64,000 nt of DNA from Thermincola carboxydiphila (GCA_016841045.1 JAENZX010000008.1:1-64000), one strand, 5' to 3'; positions 1 through 8,818 are shown, counted from the stretch's first letter. Translations and numbers: made by a program. The notes: generated by a model not told the origin, from the letters alone.

Positions 1-159
1 AACCCCGGCCTCAGGTTGAAACATTGAAGCAAAAAGTTACCCAAATAATCTTGACTCTAATCTTGACACTATCGGTTTGGCATTATTTATTGCTAAATTG
101 GACAAATTATGTTAAAATGTAATTTGCAAGTTTTGCAATATTCCGGGAGGTGAAAAGTT

Positions 160-384
160 TTGAAAGTTGTTATTATAATCGTCCATATTTTATTGGCTCT
201 TGGAGTCATTGCAACAGTACTGCTGCAGTCAGGTAAAAGTGCCGGTTTGTCCGGATCCATCACAGGTGGAGCTGAACAAGTATTTGGCAAAAAGAAAGGT
301 ATGGATGAGACCTTAAGTAAAATATCAGCAGTTCTTGCGATGGGATTTCTTGTTACTTCGTTATTACTTAGTGTAGTTAAATAA
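160..384 (+). CDS. secG: SecG, preprotein translocase subunit
   Basis: A 74-residue protein with two hydrophobic segments (about residues 2-20 and 55-72). The loop between them is glycine/serine rich and carries the SecG-type stretch LLQSGKSAGLSGSI. The length is normal for Firmicute SecG. SecG is the small accessory subunit of the SecYEG channel and aids protein export across the cytoplasmic membrane. The start is a TTG placed 6 nt after a strong GGGAGGTGA ribosome binding site (144-153). It is followed by an HD-domain gene, rnr, smpB and ssrA; secG-rnr-smpB-ssrA is a common Firmicute gene order, which supports the call. Confidence 0.93.
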   Translation: MKVVIIIVHILLALGVIATVLLQSGKSAGLSGSITGGAEQVFGKKKGMDETLSKISAVLAMGFLVTSLLLSVVK

Positions 385-394
385 GCAAACTTAT

Positions 395-424
395 CATAGT
401 GCCGGGCTCCGGCGCTATGTTTTA
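395..424 (+). terminator. Intrinsic terminator after secG
   Basis: A GC-rich hairpin (arms atagtgccgg and ccggcgctat around a short loop) followed by a T-rich run, directly after the secG stop. Confidence 0.6.
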
Positions 425-479
425 TTATACGGTATTGTTACAAATACTAGTCTATTAAGATTTGGGGCGGAGGTCAAAA

Positions 480-1031
480 TTGGACAGAGAAATGGCTCTA
501 AAAGAACTAAAAAAACATGTTAAAAACAAAAACTTACTTAAACATATGTATGCTTGTGAAGCTGTAATGAGAAAGCTGGCCTGTCATTTTGGTGAGGATG
601 AGGACAAGTGGGGGCTGGCAGGGCTGGTGCATGATATTGATTATGATACAACAAAAGATGACCCTGTCAGACATAGTATTGTAGGTTCTCAGATGTTGGC
701 AGATTTGGGTGCGCCTGAAGATGTAGTGTACGCCGTTAAAGTACATAACAATGCACATGGTTTGCCGAGAAACACTCTTATGGATAAGGCTCTTTATGCT
801 ACAGACCCGGTTACCGGGTTGATTGTTGCAGGTGTTTTGATAAGACCGGAAAAAAAGATAGATTATATAGATGTGATGTTTTTGGTTAACCGGTTCAACG
901 AAAAGTCTTTTGCCCGTGGAGCCAACCGCAATCAGATGGCAAGCTGTTCTGATTTTGGTATGAGCCTGGAACAATTTCTTGAGATATCCCTTGAAGCCAT
1001 GAAGGAGGCCAAGGGTGAGCTTGGTTTGTAA
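480..1031 (+). CDS. HD-domain phosphohydrolase family protein
   Basis: About 183 residues. A single HD fold is indicated by a first histidine in the helix HMYACEAVM, then LVHDIDYD (the HD doublet) and the later HSIVG and VKVHNN histidines. HD proteins of this size are usually metal-dependent nucleotide or phosphate-ester hydrolases, but the substrate cannot be told. The reading frame is open from 462, yet the GGCGGAGGT ribosome binding site at 466-474 fits a TTG start at 480, which is used here. It lies between secG and rnr, all in the same direction. Confidence 0.8.
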   Translation: MDREMALKELKKHVKNKNLLKHMYACEAVMRKLACHFGEDEDKWGLAGLVHDIDYDTTKDDPVRHSIVGSQMLADLGAPEDVVYAVKVHNNAHGLPRNTLMDKALYATDPVTGLIVAGVLIRPEKKIDYIDVMFLVNRFNEKSFARGANRNQMASCSDFGMSLEQFLEISLEAMKEAKGELGL

Positions 1032-1116
1032 AAAGGTTAAATTCGTTAAATTTTAAGCTATTCTGATTAAAATGTAGTTTATGGGTAAAAATATTCCTTA
1101 GAAGGTAGGTGTTAGA

Positions 1117-3231
1117 ATGAATAATCAAATTATAGAATTTATGAAGCAGGAAGTTTATAGACCTCTGTCTGCTGAGGAACTTTTTTCAGCTTTGCAGATG
1201 GAAGACATGACAAGTTTTGTCAATATTCTAAACGATATGGAAATAGAAGGACAGATTATCAGGACCAGAAAGCAAAGATATGGGCTTCCTGAAAAAATGA
1301 ATTTGGCGGTCGGCAAGCTTCAAGGCCATCCCCGGGGATTTGCTTTTCTGATACAGGACCAACCTGGGCTTCAAGATGTATTTATTAGCGTTGATAATTT
1401 AAATGGCGCCATGCATAATGATAGAGTCGTGGTACGACTTAACAGTAAAGGCTGGAATGGACCGAAACAGGAAGGGGAGGTTATCCGCATTCTTAAGCGG
1501 GCTAACCTTCAGGTGGTAGGAACCTTTGAAAAGGGCAAGAAATTCAGTTTTATGACTCCTGATGAGAACAGAATAAGTTTCGATATTTATATTCCTAAAG
1601 ATAAGGAAAAGGGGGCTTCGACTGGGGACAAAGTTGTTGTTGAGATAACAACATGGCCTGAGCGCCGCCGAAATCCAGAAGGTAAAGTAGTAAATATTAT
1701 CGGGAACAAAAACGACCCAGGGACGGACATAATGTCTATTATGTGGAAGTATGGACTTCCCCAGGAATTCCCCAAAAATGTTTTAAAGGAAGTCAACAAA
1801 ATATCAAAGGAAGTCACCGAAGAGCAAATTAAGGGACGGGCTGACCTCAGGGGACTCCAGATGGTAACTATAGATGGGGAAGACGCAAAAGACCTGGATG
1901 ATGCTGTGTCAATGCAAATTCTTTCTAATGGTAACTATTACTTGGGAGTCCATATCGCTGACGTTGGGAGCTATGTTCCTTTGGGCAGTGCGTTGGACAA
2001 AGAGGCCTTTAAGCGGGGAACCAGTGTATATCTGGTCGACAGGGTTATACCGATGCTGCCCCCTGAATTGTCTAACGGTATCTGCAGCCTCAATCCCCAG
2101 GTGGATAGGCTGGCCTTATCTGTCTTCATGGAGATAGATATAAAGGGTAATGTATTACGACATGAAATATTTGAATCCGTTATCAATATAAATGAACGGA
2201 TGACCTACAAAAAAGTAAAGCAAATTTTGGTCGACAGGGATCCTGCACTGCTCGAACAATATGTAGACCTTGCAGGTATGTTTGAGAATATGCAGAAACT
2301 GTGCCTTATTTTAAGGGAGCGGAGGATGCAGCGGGGCGCTATAGATTTTGTCTTTCCTGAGGTCAAGGTTAAGCTTGATGATGCGGGACGTCCCAAAGAA
2401 ATCGTTAAATATGACAGATCAATAGCTGACCAGATTATTGAAGAGTTCATGCTGGTTACTAATGAAACAGTCGCCGAACACTTCTACGAAGCCCAGATTC
2501 CGTTCGTTTACCGGATTCATGAGGATCCTGACGGTGAAAAGCTGACTCACCTCAATAGATTTCTTTTCACTTTTGGCATGAGCATACGTGGGTTTTCGTC
2601 AATTCACCCCGGAGCGTTCCAGGAAGTGCTAAATAAAGTTGCCGGGCGTCCGGAAGAGCGTGTTATCAGTACTGTCATGCTGCGAACAATGAAACTGGCA
2701 AGATACAGTGAACAGAATGCAGGCCATTTTGGACTTTCTGCTAAGTATTATAGTCACTTTACTTCTCCTATACGGAGATACCCTGACCTAGTAATTCATA
2801 GGATTATTAAAGCTGTTATAACAGGGAAGACACAGCAAAACTACGGTAATCTTGCTGCTTTTACAGCTCAAGCAGCGGCACAGTCTTCCGAAAGAGAAAA
2901 GATAGCCACAGAGGCTGAACGAGAAAGTGTTGACCTTAAGAAGGTTGAGTTCATGAAAGACAGGGTTGGGGAAGAGTTTGACGCTGTTATCTCCGGAGTT
3001 ACTTCTTTTGGAATGTTTGTCGAACTGGAAAATATGGTTGAAGGTTTAGTTCATGTTACTACAATGACTGATGACTTTTATGAGTTCGATGAAAACAGGA
3101 TGTCACTCTTAGGACGTCACACACGAAAAACTTTCCGCATCGGCGACCTGGTACGAGTCAGACTGGAAAATGTCAACATCGACGAAAGACAGCTGGACTT
3201 TGAACTGGTCCCTGCAGCTGTTACAGTATAA
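1117..3231 (+). CDS. rnr: Ribonuclease R (RNase II family 3'-5' exoribonuclease)
   Basis: 704 residues with the full RNase R layout: an N-terminal winged-helix segment (about 1-60), cold-shock/OB domains (about 65-220), and the RNB catalytic domain. The RNB domain starts at the GEDAKDLDDAVS motif (about 250-262), whose aspartates bind the catalytic Mg2+. A C-terminal S1 RNA-binding domain follows (about 618-695, VISGVTSFGMFVEL). The enzyme degrades structured RNA processively and in many bacteria acts with SmpB and tmRNA to remove faulty mRNA. Its position just upstream of smpB and ssrA fits that role. ATG start with a GAAGGTAGGTG ribosome binding site. Confidence 0.97.
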   Translation: MNNQIIEFMKQEVYRPLSAEELFSALQMEDMTSFVNILNDMEIEGQIIRTRKQRYGLPEKMNLAVGKLQGHPRGFAFLIQDQPGLQDVFISVDNLNGAMHNDRVVVRLNSKGWNGPKQEGEVIRILKRANLQVVGTFEKGKKFSFMTPDENRISFDIYIPKDKEKGASTGDKVVVEITTWPERRRNPEGKVVNIIGNKNDPGTDIMSIMWKYGLPQEFPKNVLKEVNKISKEVTEEQIKGRADLRGLQMVTIDGEDAKDLDDAVSMQILSNGNYYLGVHIADVGSYVPLGSALDKEAFKRGTSVYLVDRVIPMLPPELSNGICSLNPQVDRLALSVFMEIDIKGNVLRHEIFESVININERMTYKKVKQILVDRDPALLEQYVDLAGMFENMQKLCLILRERRMQRGAIDFVFPEVKVKLDDAGRPKEIVKYDRSIADQIIEEFMLVTNETVAEHFYEAQIPFVYRIHEDPDGEKLTHLNRFLFTFGMSIRGFSSIHPGAFQEVLNKVAGRPEERVISTVMLRTMKLARYSEQNAGHFGLSAKYYSHFTSPIRRYPDLVIHRIIKAVITGKTQQNYGNLAAFTAQAAAQSSEREKIATEAERESVDLKKVEFMKDRVGEEFDAVISGVTSFGMFVELENMVEGLVHVTTMTDDFYEFDENRMSLLGRHTRKTFRIGDLVRVRLENVNIDERQLDFELVPAAVTV

Positions 3232-3245
3232 TAAGAACTTTAACG

Positions 3246-3272
3246 GGCTGCAGTTCTTCGCAGCCCTTTTTT
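3246..3272 (+). terminator. Intrinsic terminator after rnr
   Basis: Hairpin with arms gggctgcag and ctgcgaagaac/gcagccc followed by six T residues, 15 nt after the rnr stop. Confidence 0.8.
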
Positions 3273-3334
3273 CAACTTTTTATAGTATGGGAATTTCTGG
3301 GCACTCATTGTTTTTTTGTACTTTTAGCTTATTA

Positions 3335-3602
3335 GTACGGGTTACTCCGGCTTAAAGTTAGGGTATGATTATTTACTCCGGTTTTCATTGGGGTTACCAT
3401 CGTTTGTCAACTTACCGAATCAATTGTCAAATCCGCCGGGCGGAGGCCACGGATGGCCGGAGCCGCCCCAGCGCCACGGATGGCGCTTGGGCGGGGACCC
3501 AAGGATTTGACAATTGAGGCGGTTTAGTTGACCAGATGGGAACCTATGAAAACCGGAGTAAATAATCATACCCTTACCAGAGTAGGAGTAACCCCGGCCT
3601 AC
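3335..3602. repeat. Long imperfect inverted repeat, MITE-like
   Basis: About 100-nt arms (3335-3435 and 3503-3602) are near reverse complements. They share ggttactcc, gggtatgattatttactcc, ggttttcat and caattgtcaaatcc. The 67-nt centre (3436-3502) is GC-rich and holds two smaller hairpins, each built on ccacggatgg (for example agcgccacggatggcgct). There is no ORF. The outer end ...aaccccggcct also occurs at positions 1-11 of the window, so a second copy may end just upstream of secG. This looks like a non-autonomous dispersed element rather than a regulatory leader. Confidence 0.7.
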
Positions 3603-3683
3603 AGCGTTCCCCTTTTTGCTCCTTGACAGAAAGTTTTAATATGCTATAATGTTATGTACGTCACTAGGGCTAGGTGGTTTTTT

Positions 3684-4142
3684 ATGGCTGGTGTAAAAGA
3701 AATTGAAAACCGTAAAGCCCGGCATGATTACCACATCGAAGAGGTATTTGAAGCCGGGATCGAATTACAGGGAACAGAAGTAAAATCCCTGCGGGCCGGT
3801 AAGGCTAACTTGAAAGACAGTTTTGCCACTATTAGAAACGGCGAGGTTTTTGTGCATAATATGCATATAAGCCCTTATGAGCAGGGAAACCGGTTTAACC
3901 ACGAACCAACTAGAGTTCGCAGACTTCTTTTACACAAACATGAAATAAACAAGCTAATTGGGGCCACCCAGCAAAAAGGACTTACACTGGTACCACTTAA
4001 GATTTACTTCAAAAATGGCCGGGCCAAGATTGCTCTGGCGCTGGCAAAAGGTAAAAAGCTCTACGACAAGAGAGATGACATGGCCGCCCGGGACGCTAAG
4101 AGGGAAATGGAGAAGGCGTTTAGGGAAAGACAAAAGGGATAA
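3684..4142 (+). CDS. smpB: SsrA-binding protein SmpB
   Basis: 152 residues. The family signature is clear: [34 protein letters not shown] and a basic C-terminal tail ending KAFRERQKG. SmpB binds the tRNA-like domain of tmRNA and brings it to stalled ribosomes for trans-translation. The frame is open from 3654, but the AGGTGG site just before the ATG at 3684 and the usual family length favour 3684. It ends 9 nt before the 5' end of its RNA partner ssrA. Confidence 0.96.
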   Translation: MAGVKEIENRKARHDYHIEEVFEAGIELQGTEVKSLRAGKANLKDSFATIRNGEVFVHNMHISPYEQGNRFNHEPTRVRRLLLHKHEINKLIGATQQKGLTLVPLKIYFKNGRAKIALALAKGKKLYDKRDDMAARDAKREMEKAFRERQKG

Positions 4143-4151
4143 TTGAATTTT

Positions 4152-4743
4152 GGGGGTGTATTGGTTTCGACGGGGGAAGAATTGGCATAGGTAGCGAGCC
4201 GGGGTCCCACAGGCCCGTTAAACAGTGGAACTTAAAATTAATCGACAACGATTTAGCTTACGCAGCTTAATTGCTGCTAAACCCCTCTCTCCTGCTAAGT
4301 TCCGGGTGCGGGGGAAGAGGTCATTTACCGGAGCTGGCCAATCTCCAATTCTCGGAGGGGAGCGGCGAGATTTATCGAGATAGCAAGCAGATAGCCTGTC
4401 GGTAGGCGATTTGTAAGCGAAATTTAAAGTACTTGACTACGCTCGTAGAAGCTTATGTAGGTTCTCTTTCGGACAGGGGTTCGATCAAAATGGTCGCCCT
4501 ATCCAGTGATGGATAGGTGAAAACCCGGCTTTATCGGTGAAGGCTCAGCACGTAATGGTGGTGCTAATACCGAGTGGTATGTGGGGCAACCCAACAGCCG
4601 CGTATCGACTTATAGGCCGCCTACTGGGTGGTACTAGGATGCAGCTTGCTGCATAATACGCCGGGGGACTTGGCTAATCAAGTTCATGATATAGTCAGTG
4701 CCTATACGAAAGTATAGGATAACACGTCCCCTCACCTCCACCA
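4152..4743 (+). ncRNA. ssrA: tmRNA (ssrA), interrupted by a group I intron
   Basis: The 5' acceptor strand GGGGGUG (4152-4158) pairs with CACCUCC (4733-4739), followed by ACCA. The 5' signature ggtttcgacgggg is present. The tag-coding segment ends GAC AAC GAT TTA GCT TAC GCA GCT TAA (4236-4262), giving ...DNDLAYAA; the resume codon was not fixed with confidence. Pseudoknot-forming GC-rich segments follow, then the T-arm agggGTTCGAt, which is broken after position 59 by a 241-nt intron (4486-4726). Removing the intron restores a normal T-loop and acceptor stem. tmRNA rescues stalled ribosomes together with SmpB encoded just upstream. Confidence 0.95.
4486..4726 (+). mobile_element. Group I intron in the tmRNA T-loop
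   Basis: This 241-nt insertion splits the T-loop between positions 59 and 60. The 5' exon ends in U and the intron ends in G, as group I introns require. The conserved core is visible near the 3' end: cttggctaatcaag followed by ttcatgatatagtcagtgcc, the typical P3-P7 strand with its guanosine-binding segment. There is no ORF inside. Group I introns at this tmRNA site are known from other bacteria. A second copy at 6688-6928 reads the same at every position compared. Splice sites are inferred by comparison with intronless ssrA fragments nearby. Confidence 0.9.
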
Positions 4744-4753
4744 AAAATATTCA

Positions 4754-4781
4754 ACTACCTAAATGTTTAGGTAGTTTTCTT
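4754..4781 (+). terminator. ssrA terminator (family a)
   Basis: Hairpin actacctaaa/gtttaggtagt followed by tttt and cttgctttc. The same hairpin with one change follows the ssrA fragment at 12861-13098. Confidence 0.8.
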
Positions 4782-4837
4782 GCTTTCCGGAAGGAATTTG
4801 TTGTTCCGGGGAGAATAAATTATATAGGAACATATGT

Positions 4838-5923
4838 TTGGAGGTGTTTATCATTAGTTTCGTAGAAAACACCTGTTTATATTGTGGTAAGGTATTTTTG
4901 GTACCTGCGAAAGAAATTAATAGAGGAAATGGCAAATATTGTTCCCGAAGTTGTGGGACTAGTGCAAGAAACCATCGTGATAATCGTTTCTTCTATCATA
5001 AGTTGTCAAATAACGATTACTTTTTTCATGATATTAACTTAAGGGATGGGAATTATATTGCAGGTCTTGCTGATGGCGAGGGAAGTTTTCTTATATGCCT
5101 TGATAGATTAACTCAACGGTTAAGGGCAAGTTTTAAAGTAGAACTGACGTTAGGAGATAAAGACATTTTAGAGTGGATATGGTCAGTTTTTGGCGTTGGT
5201 CATAAATATTTTTTACCTCAAAGAGATGAAAAATCCAAACCCGCATTTAGATTTATTATTAATGATTTGGGAAATATCGTTTCCAGAGTAATACCATTTT
5301 TTGAGAAGTTTCCGCTGCAGGGTAAGAAGGCTCAGGATTTTATCAGGTTTAAAACAATAATTAATAACTTTATAAAAGAAGCTACAAGTGGACAAAGAGA
5401 TGTTGCACGTTTTGCCAAGGAAGTAGCAAAATTAAATAAAGAATATATCAGTTGGGACAGGACTGGGATTAAGATTTTAGATGGTAATTATCTGGCAGGG
5501 TTAACTGATGGAGAAGGAAGTTTCGCTATTAGAATCTCAAAAGATGAAAAAATGAAGACCGGATTTAGAATTAAACCTGTTTTTTCCATTCAGCTATCTG
5601 AAGTTGACGAGGCACTTTTACAAAGTGTTTGTAAAACTTTGAATTGTGGTACAGTTAGAATAGATAAATCACGAAAAATTGCTGATTTTTCAGTGCAGTC
5701 GCTAGATGATATTCAAAAGTATGTTGTTCCGTTTTTTAACCGGAATAAGCTGAGGGCAAAGAAAAAACATGATTTTAGATATTTCAAAAAAATTATTAAA
5801 ATGTGTAGAGAAAAAGAACATTTGACTAAAAAAGGGGTTCGTAAAATATACGAAATTAGAGAACAAATGAATAGTGGTGGAGTTCCAAATAGAATAAAAC
5901 CGGAATTTTTTAAAGGAAGTTAG
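4838..5923 (+). CDS. LAGLIDADG homing endonuclease with N-terminal zinc finger
   Basis: 361 residues. An N-terminal Cys4 cluster (CLYC about 13-16, CSRSC about 35-39) precedes two LAGLIDADG helices, GNYIAGLADGEGSF (about 70-83) and GNYLAGLTDGEGSF (about 216-229). The two copies indicate a single-chain enzyme that cuts a long asymmetric DNA site and so spreads its host intron or itself. It lies outside the ssrA intron, about 95 nt after the ssrA 3' end. Its stop codon is followed within 5 nt by an ssrA 3'-end remnant. Start uncertain: TTG at 4838 lacks a good site, while GGAGGTG (4840-4846) would fit an unusual ATT start at 4853. Confidence 0.88.
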   Translation: MEVFIISFVENTCLYCGKVFLVPAKEINRGNGKYCSRSCGTSARNHRDNRFFYHKLSNNDYFFHDINLRDGNYIAGLADGEGSFLICLDRLTQRLRASFKVELTLGDKDILEWIWSVFGVGHKYFLPQRDEKSKPAFRFIINDLGNIVSRVIPFFEKFPLQGKKAQDFIRFKTIINNFIKEATSGQRDVARFAKEVAKLNKEYISWDRTGIKILDGNYLAGLTDGEGSFAIRISKDEKMKTGFRIKPVFSIQLSEVDEALLQSVCKTLNCGTVRIDKSRKIADFSVQSLDDIQKYVVPFFNRNKLRAKKKHDFRYFKKIIKMCREKEHLTKKGVRKIYEIREQMNSGGVPNRIKPEFFKGS

Positions 5924-5926
5924 TTA

Positions 5927-5950
5927 CGGCGACTCTTCTCACCTCTACCA
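5927..5950 (+). pseudogene. ssrA 3'-end remnant 1 (T-arm and acceptor)
   Basis: The sequence gcgactcttctcacctctac plus CA matches the ssrA end (cgactcccctcacctccacca) with a few changes. It starts 4-5 nt after the endonuclease stop codon and has no intron. Confidence 0.7.
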
Positions 5951-5959
5951 TAATCAAAA

Positions 5960-6431
5960 CTAATCCCAAGTCAAAAAAGACCTGGGTTTTCTCATCACAG
6001 ATATATCAAGTTTCTTAAGTACTGATCCTAGCACAATTCCCCATAGAATCACCGCCAGCAAGTTTGACACAGCCCCGGGAAAAGGTTGTACGCCTGATAA
6101 AACCGGTACCCGGTAGAGATTAACGATAATTTTAAAAGAGAACAATAACAGTAGACTATAAGTAGTCGATTTGATAATCAACCCTCTTGAGGATATTGAG
6201 ACAAGTAAGTGGGCGAACATAATCCCAAGAAAACCGTCCCATAATAAATGTATTAGTAGATGAATAACCGTCTTGATAGCAGTTGGCGGTTTAGACCATG
6301 TTAGTAAAACTGGAGCCCAATCCAGATACCTGATTTGTGTGATATGAAAAAAAATAATCCGATAGATTCCAGACGTTTATAGCGATTCCGGCGATTATTC
6401 CAGCCAATAGTCCGCGAAGTGTTCTGTCCAT
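5960..6431 (-). pseudogene. Frameshifted copy 1 of the small membrane-protein gene
   Basis: On the minus strand this matches the intact gene at 21783-22229 over its whole length. A 2-nt deletion near the 5' end (around 6343-6348, in the run of A residues) breaks the frame, leaving an 86-codon open 3' part. The C-terminus also differs in the last residues. It and its upstream region (6432-6530) also resemble the copies near 20.9 and 22.0 kb, each of which adjoins an ssrA fragment. Function of the family is unknown; it has several hydrophobic segments. Confidence 0.75.
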
Positions 6432-6530
6432 ATAATCATCCTTCCAACTAAAAAATGCCAATTATCATTTTCCATAGCATTTTTAAATATTGTCGCTGGA
6501 ACTTAGTTTTTTCATAAGTTGTAATCTTAA

Positions 6531-6945
6531 TACCCTTTGCTGCTTAATAGCAGGATAACCCCTCTCTCATGTGCTATGCTCTGGGTTCGGGGGAAAAGAT
6601 TGGGCACCGGCGCTGGGCCAATCTTCAATTACCTGACTGCTCTCGTAGAAGTTTGTGTGGGTTCTCTTATCACAACAGGGGTTCGATCAAAATGGTCGCC
6701 CTATCCAGTGATGGATAGGTGAAAACCCGGCTTTATCGGTGAAGGCTCAGCACGTAATGGTGGTGCTAATACCGAGTGGTATGTGGGGCAACCCAACAGC
6801 CGCGTATCGACTTATAGGCCGCCTACTGGGTGGTACTAGGATGCAGCTTGCTGCATAATACGCCGGGGGACTTGGCTAATCAAGTTCATGATATAGTCAG
6901 TGCCTATACGAAAGTATAGGATAACACGTCCCCTCACCTTCACCA
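6531..6945 (+). pseudogene. ssrA 3' fragment 2 with its own group I intron copy
   Basis: Homology to ssrA starts at the end of the tag frame (tttgctgcttaatagcagg) and runs through the GC-rich pseudoknot segment (gggttcgggggaaaag, caccggcgctgggccaatct). It then jumps over one pseudoknot to cctgactgctctcgtagaag and continues through the T-arm and intron to caccttcacca. The exons differ clearly from ssrA at many positions, while the intron does not. It has no 5' half, so it cannot be a full tmRNA. Confidence 0.85.
6688..6928 (+). mobile_element. Second copy of the tmRNA group I intron
   Basis: 241 nt, in the same T-loop position of ssrA fragment 2, with the same U before and G at the end. I compared it by eye with 4486-4726 and found no difference. 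It has no ORF. Identity inside diverged exons points to recent homing or gene conversion. Confidence 0.88.
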
Positions 6946-6960
6946 AATATGTTGATTGGG

Positions 6961-6991
6961 CAGACTCTCTTCTTCTTGAGAGTCTGTTTTT
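6961..6991 (+). terminator. Terminator after ssrA fragment 2 (family d)
   Basis: Hairpin cagactctc/gagagtctg followed by ttttt and gctttc. A related hairpin (gcagactc.../gagtctgc) occurs at 46007-46034. The stretch 6992-7183 before the next gene shows nothing else recognisable. Confidence 0.75.
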
Positions 6992-7183
6992 GCTTTCGGA
7001 TTAGTTACCCGGTGGAATATCCAAAGAACGCTTTTTCTGTACTATCCAATGATAAATAAGGAAGATATTGATTAACAGGTCGTGTCACTTTATAATAAAG
7101 TAGTGTGATTTTTTTGAAGTACGGATTTTATTGTAAAATACCAATTTTTTTGTTGTATTGGTAGAACGGGGAGGAAAGAAAAA

Positions 7184-8818
7184 ATGCCTATCACGGAAAT
7201 ACTTTCGAGTAATTCGGAGCTTTACGGACAGGAAACATGCCTGACGGAGATTAATTTGGATCTCCAGGAAAGCCATAATGTCACTTGGCGAGATTATGAA
7301 CTGATTGAAAACAACCCGGCTGGTGAATATAGAAGGGAAATGACCTGGCGTGTCTTTGACGAGAAAGCAAATCGCATGGCTAATCTTCTTCATAAGAGGG
7401 GAATTACAAAAGGGGACAAGGTAGCTATTTTGCTAATGAATTGCCTGGAGTGGCTGCCCATATATTTTGGGATATTAAAAGCCGGTGCTATCGCAGTACC
7501 TTTAAACTTTCGCTTCACGGCTGAGGAAATAAAATATTGTTTAGATTTATCTGATAGCATTGCACTGGTTTTTGGGCCAGAATTTATTGGCCGTGTGGAA
7601 ACGATTTACGATCAGATACCTAAAATAAAAACACTTTTATTTGCAGGTGAAAACCGCCCCAGTTTTGCTGAAAACTATGATCGCCTTACTGCCAATTGTT
7701 CCTCTGAACCCCCTCAGGTTAAACTTACAGACGAAGATGATGCGGCTATCTATTTCTCCTCAGGGACAACAGGATTTCCAAAAGCAATTTTACATACGCA
7801 TAAGAGTTTGGTTTCCGCATGTTATACCGAAAATAAGCACCACGGTCAAAATCGTGAGGATAATTTTCTGTGCATCCCTCCGCTGTACCATACTGGTGCC
7901 AAGATGCATTGGTTCGGTAGTTTGTTGTCAGGGAGCAAAGCTGTACTGCTTCGCGGAGTTAAACCCGAATGGATACTCAAAACAGTGTCTGAAGAACATA
8001 TCACCATTGTTTGGCTTTTGGTTCCCTGGGCACAGGACATTCTGGATGCCATTGAAAGCGGAGCTGTTAAGCTGGAAGATTATAATCTTTCCCAGTGGAG
8101 GCTGATGCATATTGGTGCGCAGCCAGTCCCTCCCAGCCTAATTCAGCGCTGGAAAAAGGTTTTTCCCGACCATCTTTATGATACCAATTATGGTTTGAGC
8201 GAATCTATTGGTCCCGGATGTGTCCATTTAGGTACTGAGAATATTCATAAAGTAGGCGCTATCGGAATACCTGGCCACGGTTGGGAAGTCATGATTACCG
8301 ACAATAATGGGTGTCCGGTATCTCAGGGACAGGTCGGTGAATTGGTTGTCAGGGGTCCGGGCGTGATGAAATGCTACTACAACGACCGGAAAGCGACTGA
8401 AGAAGTACTCAAGGATGGCTGGTTATTCACAGGTGATATGGCCCGGATGGATGAAGACGGTTTTATTTATTTGGTCGATCGAAAAAAAGATGTGATAATA
8501 AGCGGCGGTGAAAACTTATATCCTGTTCAAATCGAAGATTTTCTCCGCGCACATAATGCAATCAAAGATGTAGCAGTTATTGGAATGCCTGATAAGCGTC
8601 TGGGTGAAATCGCGGCTGCTATCATAGAATTAAAACCCGATTGCGAATGTACCGAAGAAGAAATAGTTAGATTCTGCTCCCCAATGCCCCGTTACAAACG
8701 TCCGCGAAAAATTATTTTTGATGAAATTCCGCGTAATCCTACCGGCAAGATTGAAAAACCGCTTTTACGAGAAAGATATGGGACAATAAGTTTAGTAGCT
8801 GCTCAAACGGAAAGATAA
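7184..8818 (+). CDS. AMP-forming acyl-CoA synthetase (long-chain fatty-acid-CoA ligase-like)
   Basis: 544 residues of the ANL superfamily. The ATP/AMP-binding loop YFSSGTTGFPKA lies near 190-201 and the A5-type motif YGLSES near 345. GWLFTGDMA and DRKKDVIISGGENLYP mark the hinge and C-terminal lid, and PRNPTGKIEKPLLRERY near the C-terminus holds the catalytic lysine. The enzyme activates a carboxylic acid with ATP and transfers it to CoA; the sequence does not fix the acid. It stands alone, with a GGGGAGG ribosome binding site before the ATG. Its stop codon is followed at once by ssrA fragment 3, so it is one of the gene-plus-ssrA-end units. Confidence 0.92.
   Translation: MPITEILSSNSELYGQETCLTEINLDLQESHNVTWRDYELIENNPAGEYRREMTWRVFDEKANRMANLLHKRGITKGDKVAILLMNCLEWLPIYFGILKAGAIAVPLNFRFTAEEIKYCLDLSDSIALVFGPEFIGRVETIYDQIPKIKTLLFAGENRPSFAENYDRLTANCSSEPPQVKLTDEDDAAIYFSSGTTGFPKAILHTHKSLVSACYTENKHHGQNREDNFLCIPPLYHTGAKMHWFGSLLSGSKAVLLRGVKPEWILKTVSEEHITIVWLLVPWAQDILDAIESGAVKLEDYNLSQWRLMHIGAQPVPPSLIQRWKKVFPDHLYDTNYGLSESIGPGCVHLGTENIHKVGAIGIPGHGWEVMITDNNGCPVSQGQVGELVVRGPGVMKCYYNDRKATEEVLKDGWLFTGDMARMDEDGFIYLVDRKKDVIISGGENLYPVQIEDFLRAHNAIKDVAVIGMPDKRLGEIAAAIIELKPDCECTEEEIVRFCSPMPRYKRPRKIIFDEIPRNPTGKIEKPLLRERYGTISLVAAQTER

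Noticed and set aside
6537-6722. 61-residue plus-strand open frame
   Set aside because: It lies wholly in the ssrA fragment and intron copy, where the sequence is explained by RNA homology.
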